From NCBI RefSeq assembly GCF_001905095.1, contig NZ_LWLS01000127.1, positions 1 through 64,000 on the forward strand: a stretch of DNA of 64,000 nucleotides, read 5' to 3'. Below the pieces are notes generated by a model, which was not told where the DNA came from, did no database searches, and worked only from the letters and a program-made list of their open reading frames with translations. The stretch comes from Micromonospora sp. CB01531 (GTDB lineage: Bacteria; Actinomycetota; Actinomycetes; Mycobacteriales; Micromonosporaceae). Positions 8,654-17,655 of the stretch are shown here, in pieces; position 1 is the first letter of the stretch; each line of letters opens with the position of its first letter. The position numbers and the translations under genes are program-made.

Positions 8654-9571
8654 TCACCAGCCGCGCTCGGCCAGCCGGTGCGGCTGCGGGATCTCGTCGA
8701 CGTTGATGCCCACCATCGCCTCGCCCAGGCCGCGGGAGACCTTGGCCAGCACGTCCGGGTCGTCGTGGAAGGTGGTGGCCTTCACGATCGCGGCGGCACG
8801 CTGGGCCGGGTTGCCCGACTTGAAGATGCCCGAGCCGACGAAGACGCCCTCGGCGCCGAGCTGCATCATCATGGCCGCGTCGGCCGGGGTGGCGATGCCA
8901 CCCGCGGTGAACAGCACCACTGGCAGCTTGCCGGTCTCGGCGACCTCCTTGACCAGCTCGTACGGCGCCTGGAGTTCCTTGGCGGCGACGAACAGTTCGT
9001 CGGCCGGCAGCGACTGGAGGCGGCGGATCTCCTTGCGGATCTTGCGCATGTGGGTGGTGGCGTTCGAGACGTCACCGGTGCCGGCCTCGCCCTTCGAGCG
9101 GATCATGGCCGCGCCCTCGGTGATCCGGCGCAGCGCCTCGCCCAGGTTGGTCGCGCCGCAGACGAAGGGGACGGTGAAGGCCCACTTGTCGATGTGGTTC
9201 TCGTAGTCGGCCGGGGTCAGCACCTCGGACTCGTCGATGTAGTCCACGCCGAGGGACTGCAGGACCTGCGCCTCGACGAAGTGGCCGATCCGGGCCTTGG
9301 CCATGACCGGGATCGAGACGGCGTTGATGATGCCGTCGATCATGTCCGGGTCGCTCATCCGGGACACGCCGCCCTGCGCGCGGATGTCGGCGGGCACCCG
9401 CTCCAGCGCCATGACGGCGACCGCGCCGGCGTCCTCGGCGATCTTGGCCTGCTCGGGGGTGACCACGTCCATGATCACGCCGCCCTTGAGCATCTCGGCC
9501 ATGCCCCGCTTGACGCGGGCGGTGCCGACGACGGGGGTGGCGTTGGTGTTCGGGGAGGTGGATTCGGGCAC
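8654..9571 (-). CDS. pdxS: pyridoxal 5'-phosphate synthase lyase subunit PdxS
   Basis: The synthase subunit of the DXP-independent vitamin B6 pathway. It builds PLP from ribose 5-phosphate, glyceraldehyde 3-phosphate and ammonia delivered by PdxT. The 305 residues are highly conserved: VKRGMAEMLKGGVIMDVV, the first lysine in PVMAKARIGHFVEAQ, TGDVSNATTHMR and GGIATPADAAMMMQLGAEGVFVGSGIF. The GTG at 9571 has AAGGAG about 9 bases upstream. It is followed by pdxT on the same strand, so the two are expected to be co-transcribed. Confidence 0.98.
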   Translation of the reverse strand: MPESTSPNTNATPVVGTARVKRGMAEMLKGGVIMDVVTPEQAKIAEDAGAVAVMALERVPADIRAQGGVSRMSDPDMIDGIINAVSIPVMAKARIGHFVEAQVLQSLGVDYIDESEVLTPADYENHIDKWAFTVPFVCGATNLGEALRRITEGAAMIRSKGEAGTGDVSNATTHMRKIRKEIRRLQSLPADELFVAAKELQAPYELVKEVAETGKLPVVLFTAGGIATPADAAMMMQLGAEGVFVGSGIFKSGNPAQRAAAIVKATTFHDDPDVLAKVSRGLGEAMVGINVDEIPQPHRLAERGW

Positions 9572-9721
9572 GGGTCATCGCTCCTTGGGCGTGCTCGGGG
9601 GTGGCTGCGAAAAAATGCTACGACGGGGTCAACGCCGATCCGACAGCCAATCAGACCCATGGTGGCCTGCTCTGTGGTCGCCGTCACGCCTGGTGGGCGC
9701 AGGGTGCGGGGACCGGGACGG

Positions 9722-10216
9722 TCAGCCCGTGGTGACGTCGGCCCGGGTGGTGACGGTGGGGTCGTCGATGTCGAAGTACTGCGGCCAGTCGTGCCGGCGC
9801 CCCATCCGGAACAGGCGTACCAGGGGGCGGCCGCGGGCCGCCCGGGCGTCCCGGACTAGGTCGGTGTGCACCTGCCGGGCCAGGGCCAACCGCCGGCTGG
9901 CCGCGATCACCGCCTCGCCGGCCGGGTCGTCCGGGTCCAGCTCGACCGCGCGCAGCTGCCGGGTGAGGTCGTTCTCGGCGGCCTCCCGCTCCTCGGGCAC
10001 GGCGTCCAGGGCGATCCGGGCGGCCGCGTACAGCTCCACGCCGTAGCGCCGCTCGGCCAGCACGGCAGCGGCGGCCGCGCGGCGCAGCAGGTGGGCGTCG
10101 AGCGCCCGGGTCGCGGACTCCGCGCGGGCCTGCAGCCGCTCGACCCGGCCGGCCGTCCAGATCAGGTACGCCGCGACGAGCCCGACGGCCAGGACCGTGC
10201 CCACCACCCACCACAT
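9722..10216 (-). CDS. LemA-like single-pass membrane protein
   Basis: A 164-residue protein with one N-terminal membrane helix (VVGTVLAVGLVAAYLIW). A mostly helical soluble part follows (RVERLQARAESATRALDAHL, EREAAENDLTRQLRAV, AVIAASRRLALARQVHTDLVRD). This layout resembles LemA-family proteins, but the identity is low and the function is unknown. The ATG at 10216 is preferred over the in-frame ATG at 10225. A TACGAT box (10224-10229) ends 7 bases before 10216 and overlaps the earlier ATG. The gene lies between pimA and pdxS in the conserved block. Confidence 0.7.
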   Translation of the reverse strand: MWWVVGTVLAVGLVAAYLIWTAGRVERLQARAESATRALDAHLLRRAAAAAVLAERRYGVELYAAARIALDAVPEEREAAENDLTRQLRAVELDPDDPAGEAVIAASRRLALARQVHTDLVRDARAARGRPLVRLFRMGRRHDWPQYFDIDDPTVTTRADVTTG

Positions 10217-10223
10217 GCCCGGC

Positions 10224-10229
10224 ATCGTA
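10224..10229 (-). promoter_or_regulatory. leaderless -10 box (TACGAT)
   Basis: TACGAT on the minus strand, 7 bases before the ATG at 10216; no ribosome-binding site is visible. Confidence 0.5.
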
Positions 10230-10304
10230 GTGCTGCTCCGTTCCCGTCCGAACCGGCGCGGCCAACGGGCGCGCTCGTCACATCGACCTCACCGGCCACC
10301 GGGC

Positions 10305-11465
10305 TCAGCCCAGCCCCACCCACTCCTGGTCCATCACCCGGCCGTCGGTGGCCTCGATCGCCGCTGCGTATACCTCCACAACCCGGCGGGCAACCACGGG
10401 CCAGTCGAAGCTCGCCACGACCTGCTCGCCGCAGGCGGTCAGCGCCGCCCGCCGGTCCGCGTCGTCGAGCAGCTCGGCCAGGGCGGTGCGCAGCGCCGCC
10501 GCGTCGCCGGTCGGGAACAGCTGCCCGGCCCGCCCGCCGTCCAGCACCCGACGGAAGGCGTCGAGGTCGCTGGCCACCACGGTGGTGCCGGCGGCGAGCG
10601 CCTCGGTGAGGATCATCCCGAACGACTCCCCGCCGGTGTTCGGCGCCACGTAGAGGTGGAGGCTGCGCAGCATGCGAGGTTTGTCCGCCTCCGAGACCCG
10701 GCCGAGGAAGCTCACCCGGTCCCGCAGTTCGGCCGGGAACTGCCCGTAGAGGTCGTCCGGGTCGCCCGGCCCGGCCACCAGCAGACGCAGCCCGGGCCGG
10801 TGCGGGGCGAGCGCGACGAAGGCGTCCCGCAGGATCGGGAAGCCCTTGCGGGGCTCGGTGAACCGGCCCAGGAAACCGAGCGTCCCGCCGGTGCCCGGCC
10901 CGCACTCCCCCGGCCAGCCGGGCAGCGGCTCGACGCCGGCGAACTTCGCCACCGCCACCCCGTTGGGGATCTCCACCGCGCCGCCGTCCATGTGCTCGAC
11001 CTGCACCTTGCGGGCCAGGGCGCTGACCGCGATCCGGGCGGTGATCCGCTCCAGCAGGATCTGCAGCACCCCCTGGGCCGCCGAGAGCACCCGGGAGCGG
11101 GTCATCGCGGTGTGGAAGGTGGCCACCACCGGGCCGCGCGCGCAGAGCACGGCCAGCATCGACAGGCTGGGGGTCAGCGGCTCGTGCACGTGCAGCACGT
11201 CGAAGTCGCCCCGGGTGATCCAGCGCCGCACCCGCGCGGTGGAGACCGGGCCGAACGCGATCCGGGCGACCGAGCCGTTGTACGGCAGCGGCACCGCCCG
11301 GCCGGCCGGCACCACGTACGGCGGCAGCGGCGAGTCCTCGTCGGCCGGGGCCAGGACGCTCACCTCGTGCCCCAGCCCGATCAGCGCCTCGGCCAGGTCC
11401 ATGACGTGGTTCTGCACTCCGCCCGGGACGTCGAAGGAGTAGGGGCACACGATGCCGATCCGCAT
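10305..11465 (-). CDS. pimA: phosphatidylinositol mannosyltransferase PimA
   Basis: A GT4 glycosyltransferase of 386 residues that adds the first mannose from GDP-mannose to phosphatidylinositol at the inner face of the membrane. This starts PIM, lipomannan and related lipids. The N-terminal acceptor domain shows the glycine-rich loop CPYSFDVPGGVQNHVMDLAE and DFDVLHVHEPLTPSLSML. The C-terminal nucleotide-sugar domain shows FLGRFTEPRKGFPILRDAF and GESFGMILTEALAAGTTVVASD, with the E-x7-E motif. Its neighbours, the acyltransferase and pgsA immediately upstream, belong to the same pathway, in the order seen in mycobacteria. Confidence 0.95.
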   Translation of the reverse strand: MRIGIVCPYSFDVPGGVQNHVMDLAEALIGLGHEVSVLAPADEDSPLPPYVVPAGRAVPLPYNGSVARIAFGPVSTARVRRWITRGDFDVLHVHEPLTPSLSMLAVLCARGPVVATFHTAMTRSRVLSAAQGVLQILLERITARIAVSALARKVQVEHMDGGAVEIPNGVAVAKFAGVEPLPGWPGECGPGTGGTLGFLGRFTEPRKGFPILRDAFVALAPHRPGLRLLVAGPGDPDDLYGQFPAELRDRVSFLGRVSEADKPRMLRSLHLYVAPNTGGESFGMILTEALAAGTTVVASDLDAFRRVLDGGRAGQLFPTGDAAALRTALAELLDDADRRAALTACGEQVVASFDWPVVARRVVEVYAAAIEATDGRVMDQEWVGLG

Positions 11466-11479
11466 TTGCGCCCGCTCCC

Positions 11480-12421
11480 TCAGATGGTCCCGGCGCTGGC
11501 CGGCGGCGTTGCCGGGGCGCCCGTGCCGCCGTCGGCCGTCGCGCGCTGGTCCAGCCACATCCGCTGCAACATGTGCCAGTCTTCCGGATGCCGGGCGATG
11601 CCCGCCGCCAGACCGTCGGCAATCCGTTGGGTCAGCAGGCGGACCCGCTCGTCCAGCGGGCCGCTGTCCGGATCGGGCAGCTCCAACCGGGCCAGGGCTC
11701 CGCAGGCGATCTCCGGCTCGTACCACATCGACGTCACGTACAGCGGCGCCCCGGTCCGGATCGCCAACAGGGCCGGGCCGGCCGGCATGCGGGTCCGGGC
11801 GCCGAAGAAGTCCACCTCCACCCCGCGGGCGGAGAGGTCCCGGTCGGCCAGCAGCGGCACCACCGCGCCCGCCCGCACCCGGTCCAGCAGCACGTCGAAC
11901 GCCGGCCGGTCGCCGCCCCGGGTGGGCAGGATCTCCATGCCGAGGCCCTGCCGGAAGGCCAGGAACCGCTCGTAGACGGCCTCCGGCTTGAGCCGCTCGG
12001 CCACCGTGGTGATCGGCCAGCCGGTGGCGGCCACCCAGGCGCCCGCGGCGTCCCAGTTGCCGGCGTGCGGCAGCGCGATCACCGCGCCCCGGCCGGACGC
12101 CACGTCGGCGCCGAGCATGTCCGCGCCCTCGAGGCGGAACCCGGCGAGGATCTCCCGACGGCTCAGGGCGGGCAGCCGGAACGCCTCCATCCAGTACCGG
12201 GCGTACGACCGCAGGCCGGCCCGGACCAGCTCGTCCAGCTCTGCCTCGCTCACCTCCGGGCCGACCACCCGGCGCAGGTTGGCGCGGAGTCGGGCCGTAC
12301 TCCCGCCGCCCCTGCGGTGCGCGCGATCGGCGCCCGCCCGGAAGGCGGCGGCGACCACCGGCCGGGGCAGCGCCCGGGCCACCCGCCAGCCGGCGACGAG
12401 GCCCAGCTCGGTGAGGTTCAC
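11480..12421 (-). CDS. phosphatidylinositol mannoside acyltransferase
   Basis: A 313-residue acyltransferase of the LpxL/HtrB type. In the PIM pathway it puts a fatty acyl chain from acyl-CoA on the mannose of PIM1/PIM2 (PatA role). The catalytic H-x4-D motif is in ALPHAGNWDAAG near residue 128. FLAFRQGLGMEILPTRGG and RDLSARGVEVDFFGARTRMP also match the family. The GTG start overlaps the pgsA stop (GTGA), and the stop lies 14 bases before pimA. The three genes therefore form one operon making, acylating and mannosylating phosphatidylinositol. Confidence 0.93.
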   Translation of the reverse strand: MNLTELGLVAGWRVARALPRPVVAAAFRAGADRAHRRGGGSTARLRANLRRVVGPEVSEAELDELVRAGLRSYARYWMEAFRLPALSRREILAGFRLEGADMLGADVASGRGAVIALPHAGNWDAAGAWVAATGWPITTVAERLKPEAVYERFLAFRQGLGMEILPTRGGDRPAFDVLLDRVRAGAVVPLLADRDLSARGVEVDFFGARTRMPAGPALLAIRTGAPLYVTSMWYEPEIACGALARLELPDPDSGPLDERVRLLTQRIADGLAAGIARHPEDWHMLQRMWLDQRATADGGTGAPATPPASAGTI

Positions 12422-13038
12422 TCGTGGCCGACCTGCTGCGCCTGCCGGTACACGTGGACCATGCGCTGCCCGACCGTGAAGATCGAGACCGCGGCGAGCA
12501 GCCAGAGCGCGATCGGCAGCGCCGGTGTGACGCCGAGGCCGGTGAGCAGGCCGCCCACCCCGACGATCAGCAGCCGCTCGGTGCGCTCGGCGATGCCCAC
12601 GTTGGCGGTCATGCCCAGGCCCTCGGCGCGGGCCTTGACGTACGACACCAGCCCCCCGGCGGCCAGGCAGAGCAGCGCCGCCGCCACCCCCGAGTAGTGG
12701 TGCTGGGTGGCCAGCCAGTACGCGACCGCGCCGAAGACCGCGCTGTCGGCGATCCGGTCCATGCTCGAGTCGAGGAAGGCCCCGAACCGGGTGGAGCCAC
12801 CGCTCATCCGGGCCATCGTGCCGTCGAGCAGGTCGGTGAGCGCGAAGACCGTGACGATCAGCGCACCGGCGACCAGCTGGCCGCGGGCGCCGAAGCCGAG
12901 CGCGCCGACGAGCACGCCGAGGGTGCCGGTCACGGTGACCGCGTTGGGGGACACGCCCGCGCGGAGCAACCCGCGCGCGACCGGCTCCACGACGCGGGTC
13001 ATGCCCGCCCGGGCCGTCACTTGGAAGATCTTCGCCAT
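12418..13038 (-). CDS. pgsA: phosphatidylinositol phosphate synthase (CDP-alcohol phosphatidyltransferase)
   Basis: A membrane enzyme of 206 residues that joins CDP-diacylglycerol and inositol 1-phosphate to phosphatidylinositol phosphate. The signature D-x2-DG-x2-AR-x8-G-x3-D-x3-D is complete in DLLDGTMARMSGG followed by FGAFLDSSMDR, near residues 67-93. Several hydrophobic helices flank it. The assignment as the inositol enzyme rather than phosphatidylglycerol phosphate synthase rests on the adjoining PIM acyltransferase and pimA. No Shine-Dalgarno is seen; a TATCGT box stands 9 bases before the ATG. Confidence 0.93.
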   Translation of the reverse strand: MAKIFQVTARAGMTRVVEPVARGLLRAGVSPNAVTVTGTLGVLVGALGFGARGQLVAGALIVTVFALTDLLDGTMARMSGGSTRFGAFLDSSMDRIADSAVFGAVAYWLATQHHYSGVAAALLCLAAGGLVSYVKARAEGLGMTANVGIAERTERLLIVGVGGLLTGLGVTPALPIALWLLAAVSIFTVGQRMVHVYRQAQQVGHE

Positions 13039-13290
13039 GGCGGTCCCACGATAACGGCCGGCGGCCGCGCACGACACGGCTGGTCGTCCCGACCCGCCAG
13101 GCAGGCTTGTGCCGGGTCGGCATCGGGTGTGAGATCGAGCGAGGGAGGTGAGCCAGCTCACCGTCCCTCCGTCCGAGAACCCGTCGTCCAGGAGACCACC
13201 GGAGGATATCGCCGCGGTACCCGCTCGGGCCCGCTTCCCCGTCGCGCGCGGCGGTCGCCACCCACCACCGGCTGAGGGAGGTGCGCCGCG

Positions 13291-15453
13291 ATGGCGCAGA
13301 AAAATCAGGAGAAGGGTGTCACCGGCGGCGCGCCGGTGGTGACCGAGCCCGGCAGGGTTCGCAACGTGGTGCTGGTCGGGCACTCGGGAACGGGCAAGAC
13401 CACACTGGTCGAGGCCCTGCTCGCGGCCAGCGGCACGATCGGCCGGGCCGGCACCGTCACCGACGGCACCACGGTCTGCGACCACGATCCCGCCGCCGTC
13501 CGCCAGCAGCGCTCGGTGAGCCTGTGCTGCGCCCCGCTGCTCCACCGCGACGTCAAGGTCAACCTCCTGGACACCCCCGGGTACGCCGACTTCGTCGGCG
13601 AGCTGCGCGCGGGGCTGCGGGCCGCCGACGCCGCGCTCTTCGTGGTCTCCGCCGTCGACGGGATGGACGCCGCCACCGCCGCGCTCTGGGAGGAGTGCGC
13701 CGCGGTGGACATGCCCCGCGCCGTGGCGGTCAGCCGGCTGGACCACCCGCGCGCCGACTTCGACGAGGCGGTGGCGCTCTGCCAGCGCGTCTTCGGCGAC
13801 AACGTGCTCCCGCTCTACCTGCCGATGCTCGGCGACGACGGCGTGTCGGTCGTCGGCCTGATGGGGCTAATCACCCGACGGGTCTTCGACTATTCGAACG
13901 GGTCGCCGGCCACCGTGCGGGAGCCGGATCCGGAGCACCTGCCGGCCATCCAGGAGGCCCGCAACGAGCTGATCGAGGGGATCATCGCGGAGAGCGAGGA
14001 CGAGACCCTGATGGACCGCTACCTCGGTGGCGAGGAGATCGACACCGAGGTGCTCATCACCGACCTGGAGACGGCGGTGGCCCGGGGCCACTTCTACCCG
14101 GTGGTGCCGGTCTGCGCGGAGACCGGCGTCGGCCTGGACGTGCTGCTCGACGGCCTTGTGGCGGCGTTCCCGTCGCCGCTGGAGCACGAGCTGCCGGCGG
14201 TCACCGGGGTGGATGGCTCGCCGCGGCCGCCACTGGCCTGCGACCCGGACGGCCCGCTGGTCGCCGAGGTGGTCAAGACCACCGTCGACCGGCACGTCGG
14301 GCGGGTCTCCCTGGTCCGGGTCTTCTCCGGCACCCTCCGCCCCGACCAGGTGATCCACGTGTCGGGGCACGGCATGGCCGAGCGGGGCCACGCCGACCAC
14401 GACGCCGACGAGCGGGTCGGCCACCTCTACAGCCCGCTCGGCGCGACGCTGCGCGAGGTGCCCGCCGCGGTCGCCGGGGACCTCTGCGCGATCACCAAGT
14501 CGGGCAGCGCGGAGACCGGCGACACCATCTCCGCCAAGGAGGAGCCGCTGCTCATCGCCCCGTGGGAGATGCCCGAGCCGCTGCTGCCGGTGGCGATCGT
14601 GGCGAAGAGCCGGGCCGACGAGGACGCCCTGGCCCGCAACCTGGCCCGGCTGGTGGCCGGCGACCCGACGCTGCGGCTGGAGCGCAATCCGGAGACCCAC
14701 CAGCTGGTGCTCTGGTGCATGGGCGAGGCGCACGCCGACGTGGTGCTCGACCGGCTGCGCGCCGGCGGGGTGGAGCTGGAGACCGAACCGGTCCGGGTGG
14801 CACTGCGCGAGACGTTCACCAGCGCCGCTCGTGGGCACGGGCGGCACGTCAAGCAGTCCGGCGGCCACGGCCAGTACGCCGTCTGCGACATCGAGGTGGA
14901 GCCGCTGCCCCGCGGCGGCGGCTTCGAGTTCGTGGACAAGGTGGTCGGCGGCGCGGTCCCGCACAACTACATCCCGTCGGTGGAGAAGGGCGTCCGGGCG
15001 CAGATGGAGCGCGGCCTGGTCGCCGGCTGCCCGGTGGTGGACCTGCGGGTGACCCTCTTCGACGGCAAGGCGCACAGCGTCGACTCCTCCGACGCCGCGT
15101 TCCAGACCGCCGGCGGCCTGGCCCTGCGCGACGCCGCCGAGAAGGGGCAGCCGACGCTGCTGGAGCCGGTCGACGAGGTGACCATCCGGGTACCCGACTC
15201 GTCGGTGGGCGCGGTGATGGGCGACCTCTCCGGCCGGCGCGGCCGGGTGCTGGGCACCGAACCGGACCCGGACGCCGAGGGGCGGACGCTGGTCCGTGCC
15301 GAGGTGCCCGCCACCGAGCTGCTCCGGTACGCGGTCGAGCTGCGCTCGATGACCGCCGGCACCGGCACCTTCCGGCGGGAGTTCGCCCGGTACGAGCCGA
15401 TGCCCGCGCACCTCGCCGAGCAGGTCCGCAAGGAGCACACCGCCCGCTCCTGA
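13291..15453 (+). CDS. elongation factor G-like protein (EF-G2)
   Basis: A 720-residue translation GTPase homologue with the EF-G domain order. The P-loop GHSGTGKTTL (residues 27-36) and the G3 motif LDTPGYADF (near 93) are normal. The G4 motif NKxD is replaced by SRLD (near 149), and the switch I motif RGITI is absent (QQRSVSL instead). Domains II-V are intact, with GRHVKQSGGHGQYAVCDIEV in domain IV. Mycobacterial EF-G2 proteins with similar changes do not replace EF-G, so this is unlikely to be the housekeeping factor. It may have a special ribosomal role. GGGAGG lies about 10 bases before the ATG. It interrupts the thrS-pgsA block. Confidence 0.9.
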   Translation: MAQKNQEKGVTGGAPVVTEPGRVRNVVLVGHSGTGKTTLVEALLAASGTIGRAGTVTDGTTVCDHDPAAVRQQRSVSLCCAPLLHRDVKVNLLDTPGYADFVGELRAGLRAADAALFVVSAVDGMDAATAALWEECAAVDMPRAVAVSRLDHPRADFDEAVALCQRVFGDNVLPLYLPMLGDDGVSVVGLMGLITRRVFDYSNGSPATVREPDPEHLPAIQEARNELIEGIIAESEDETLMDRYLGGEEIDTEVLITDLETAVARGHFYPVVPVCAETGVGLDVLLDGLVAAFPSPLEHELPAVTGVDGSPRPPLACDPDGPLVAEVVKTTVDRHVGRVSLVRVFSGTLRPDQVIHVSGHGMAERGHADHDADERVGHLYSPLGATLREVPAAVAGDLCAITKSGSAETGDTISAKEEPLLIAPWEMPEPLLPVAIVAKSRADEDALARNLARLVAGDPTLRLERNPETHQLVLWCMGEAHADVVLDRLRAGGVELETEPVRVALRETFTSAARGHGRHVKQSGGHGQYAVCDIEVEPLPRGGGFEFVDKVVGGAVPHNYIPSVEKGVRAQMERGLVAGCPVVDLRVTLFDGKAHSVDSSDAAFQTAGGLALRDAAEKGQPTLLEPVDEVTIRVPDSSVGAVMGDLSGRRGRVLGTEPDPDAEGRTLVRAEVPATELLRYAVELRSMTAGTGTFRREFARYEPMPAHLAEQVRKEHTARS

Positions 15454-15491
15454 TCCCCCGGGGTCACCGGCGCGCCGTGCGCGCACTTTCG

Positions 15492-15532
15492 CGGGAAGTG
15501 TGGCCTCCCGGGCTGTAGAGCCACACTTCCCG
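15492..15532. terminator. hairpin terminator after the EF-G-like gene
   Basis: A perfect 13-bp stem (15492-15504 with 15520-15532) around a 15-base loop lies between two convergent genes. There is no T-run, as is usual in actinobacteria. Confidence 0.65.
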
Positions 15533-15628
15533 GCAATCGGCGGCCATCCCGGCGGCGCGGCGAGGTGCGCGGGGTCCGTCAGGGCGGCGGCGGGAACGTC
15601 ACCGAGGGTGCCCGGGCACGGCGGACGG

Positions 15629-16261
15629 TCAGCGGGGCACGGCGTAGGCCAGCACGAGCGGGGTGGCCTGCCCCGGCCAGGCACCGGTCAGGCAGGCGTC
15701 GGCGGGGGCCTCGCCGGGTACCGGCCGCCGGATGACGGCCAGCTCGACCGGGTCGGCCCGGATCAGCGTGAGGTCGCCGTCGACCACCTCCCGGGGCGCG
15801 CCGACCACCGGCGGTGCGCCCGCGCCGGCCCGGCCGCCGGTGACGGTCATGCTCGGCGGGCGGACCTCCCGGCGCCCGTCCACCTCGAAGTACTCCTCCG
15901 CCGGCCCGGCGCCGGTCAGGACGGCGGCGGCCAGGGCCGGCGGGTAGACCGGGTCGGCGCAGGCGTCGTACACCCAGCGGGGGCCCAGCACGGAGTGCTC
16001 GGTGGTGCCGACCAGCCAGCCGTCGGCACCGGCCAGCGGCGCACCCCGGTAGGTGAGCGGCACCTGCAGGACGGGCCCGTCCCCGGCCCGGACGAGCAGG
16101 GTCTCGATCCCGACCTCGCCGGCCGGGTCGTCGAAGCGGTAGGTCGCCACCCGGGTGACGTCGGCGCCCGCCGTGCCCGCGAACCACGGGCGGCCGGGCA
16201 GCCAGGCGGCGAGCAGGTCGAGCTTCGACGGGCGCAGTTCCGCGCGGTGCAGCAATGCCAT
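15629..16261 (-). CDS. maltokinase N-terminal-cap-like domain protein
   Basis: A 210-residue soluble protein beginning MALLHRAELRPSKLDLLAAW, with RVATYRFDDPAGEVGIETLLV and VPLTYRGAPLAG. This resembles the cap domain found at the N-terminus of mycobacterial-type maltokinases and in stand-alone CG0192-like proteins. The kinase domain itself is absent, so it is not expected to phosphorylate maltose. The role is unknown; sugar or ligand binding is possible. No ribosome site is seen, but TACGAT ends 7 bases before the ATG, which fits a leaderless mRNA. Confidence 0.75.
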   Translation of the reverse strand: MALLHRAELRPSKLDLLAAWLPGRPWFAGTAGADVTRVATYRFDDPAGEVGIETLLVRAGDGPVLQVPLTYRGAPLAGADGWLVGTTEHSVLGPRWVYDACADPVYPPALAAAVLTGAGPAEEYFEVDGRREVRPPSMTVTGGRAGAGAPPVVGAPREVVDGDLTLIRADPVELAVIRRPVPGEAPADACLTGAWPGQATPLVLAYAVPR

Positions 16262-16268
16262 GCGGGAG

Positions 16269-16274
16269 ATCGTA
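16269..16274 (-). promoter_or_regulatory. leaderless -10 box (TACGAT)
   Basis: TACGAT on the minus strand, 7 bases before the ATG at 16261. Confidence 0.5.
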
Positions 16275-16342
16275 CTGTCGAAGGGAGGCGCCCGGCGTTT
16301 GCCGATCTTGGCGTCGAGGCACTACCGCGGCCTGGAGGAACC

Positions 16343-16879
16343 ATGGGCACGGCGGCGGAACAGGTCCATCGGGCGACAGACGTACCACCGGCGCCCCGCT
16401 GGGTGGCACCCACCTTCGCGGTGCTGGCGCTGCTCACCCTGCCCTGGATCGGCTACCTGGCCCTGACGCTGCCCCGGCACGCCGTCATCGTGCACTACCG
16501 GGCCGCCTGGGTGGGCTTCGACCTGGGGCTGATGGTGATGCTGGCGTTGACGGCGGTACAGGCGTACCGGGGGCACCGGCAGGTCGGCCTGGCGGTCAGC
16601 GCCACCGCGACCATGCTGGTGGTGGACGCCTGGTTCGACGTCATCACCACCCCCGCCGGGCCGGACCTGGCGCTGTCGGTGCTGCTGGCCGCACTGGTCG
16701 AGCTGCCGCTGGCCGCGGTCTGCGTCTGGATCGCCCGGCACGGCGACCGGATGGTGGAGCGGCGGCTGCGCCAGCTCACCGTCCGCGCCGCGGTCGCCAC
16801 CGACCGGGCCGAGGCGGCCGAGCGGACGGCCACCAGTACGCGTCGCCGGCCGCGCCGCGCCCGCGGCCGGACACGCTGA
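16343..16879 (+). CDS. four-helix membrane protein of unknown function
   Basis: A 178-residue protein with four hydrophobic segments (VAPTFAVLALLTLPWIGYLA, WVGFDLGLMVMLALTAVQAY, VGLAVSATATMLVVDAWFDV, LSVLLAALVELPLAAVCVWI). It ends in an Arg-rich cytoplasmic-type tail (TSTRRRPRRARGRTR). The motif DAWFDV inside helix three recurs in a class of actinobacterial membrane proteins of unknown role. GGAGG is placed 4 bases before the ATG. It diverges from the cap-domain gene at 16261. Confidence 0.75.
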   Translation: MGTAAEQVHRATDVPPAPRWVAPTFAVLALLTLPWIGYLALTLPRHAVIVHYRAAWVGFDLGLMVMLALTAVQAYRGHRQVGLAVSATATMLVVDAWFDVITTPAGPDLALSVLLAALVELPLAAVCVWIARHGDRMVERRLRQLTVRAAVATDRAEAAERTATSTRRRPRRARGRTR

Positions 16880-16951
16880 CGGCCGTTACCGACCGGCCCC
16901 AGCCGCACCGGCGCGCGGGCCGCCACACCCGTCGGCCGGCCGCGCTCCGGA

Positions 16952-17509
16952 TCAGGCGGGCCAGGCCTTGGCGAGCAGGTCGCGGGTGTCGGCGAGCAGC
17001 TGGGGCAGCACCTTCGTCCGGCCGATGACCGGCATGAAGTTCGCGTCCCCGCCCCACCGCGGCACCACGTGCTGGTGCAGGTGGGCGGCGATACCGGCGC
17101 CGGCCACCCCGCCCTGGTTCAGGCCCAGGTTGAAGCCGTGCGCGTTGGAGACGTGGCGGACCACCCGCATGGCGTCCTTGGTGAACGCCGCCAGCTCGGC
17201 GGTCTCCGGCGCGTCCAGCTCGGTGTAGTCGGCCACGTGCCGGTAGGGGCAGACCAGCAGGTGCCCCGGGTTGTACGGGTAGAGATTGAGCACCACGAAG
17301 ACGTGCTCGCCCCGGGCGACCACCAGGCTCTCGTCCGGCGGCAGGCCGGGGGCCAGGCAGAACGGGCAGCCGGCGGGCTTCTCGTAGCCGCCCTCGGGCC
17401 GGTCCTCGCCCGAGATGTAGGTCATCCGGTGCGGCGTCCAGAGCCGTTCCAGCCCGTCCGCCAGACCATTGTCGGTGCCGTTCTCGAAGTGCCGATCCGC
17501 CCCAGTCAC
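16952..17509 (-). CDS. HIT family hydrolase/phosphorylase
   Basis: A 185-residue histidine-triad protein that hydrolyses or phosphorolyses nucleotide phosphoanhydrides, probably an Ap4A phosphorylase-type enzyme. The active site motif is AAHLHQHVVPRW near residue 142. The zinc-type pair CPFC (residues 48-51) and LNLYPYNPGHLLVCPYRH are also present. In mycobacteria the same gene lies between thrS and pgsA; here it still follows thrS. The GTG at 17509 is supported by a TAGGAT box ending 7 bases upstream. Confidence 0.93.
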   Translation of the reverse strand: MTGADRHFENGTDNGLADGLERLWTPHRMTYISGEDRPEGGYEKPAGCPFCLAPGLPPDESLVVARGEHVFVVLNLYPYNPGHLLVCPYRHVADYTELDAPETAELAAFTKDAMRVVRHVSNAHGFNLGLNQGGVAGAGIAAHLHQHVVPRWGGDANFMPVIGRTKVLPQLLADTRDLLAKAWPA

Positions 17510-17516
17510 AGCGCCG

Positions 17517-17522
17517 ATCCTA
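17517..17522 (-). promoter_or_regulatory. leaderless -10 box (TAGGAT)
   Basis: TAGGAT on the minus strand, 7 bases before the GTG start of the HIT gene. Confidence 0.5.
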
Positions 17523-17655
17523 CGGTCACCGCACCCCGATCAGCCCGGGTGCCTGGTCGCCGGTGCCGAGCACCAGACGCGGCGAATGGCGGTGCCCCGG
17601 CATCGGGACTCCGCCATTCGCGGCACGTCACGCCCAGCCGCCGCCGGGCCGGTGA

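Noticed and set aside
9572..9721. Possible riboswitch before pdxS
   Set aside because: No known PLP-related riboswitch motif; only a short A/T-rich patch that could be promoter sequence.
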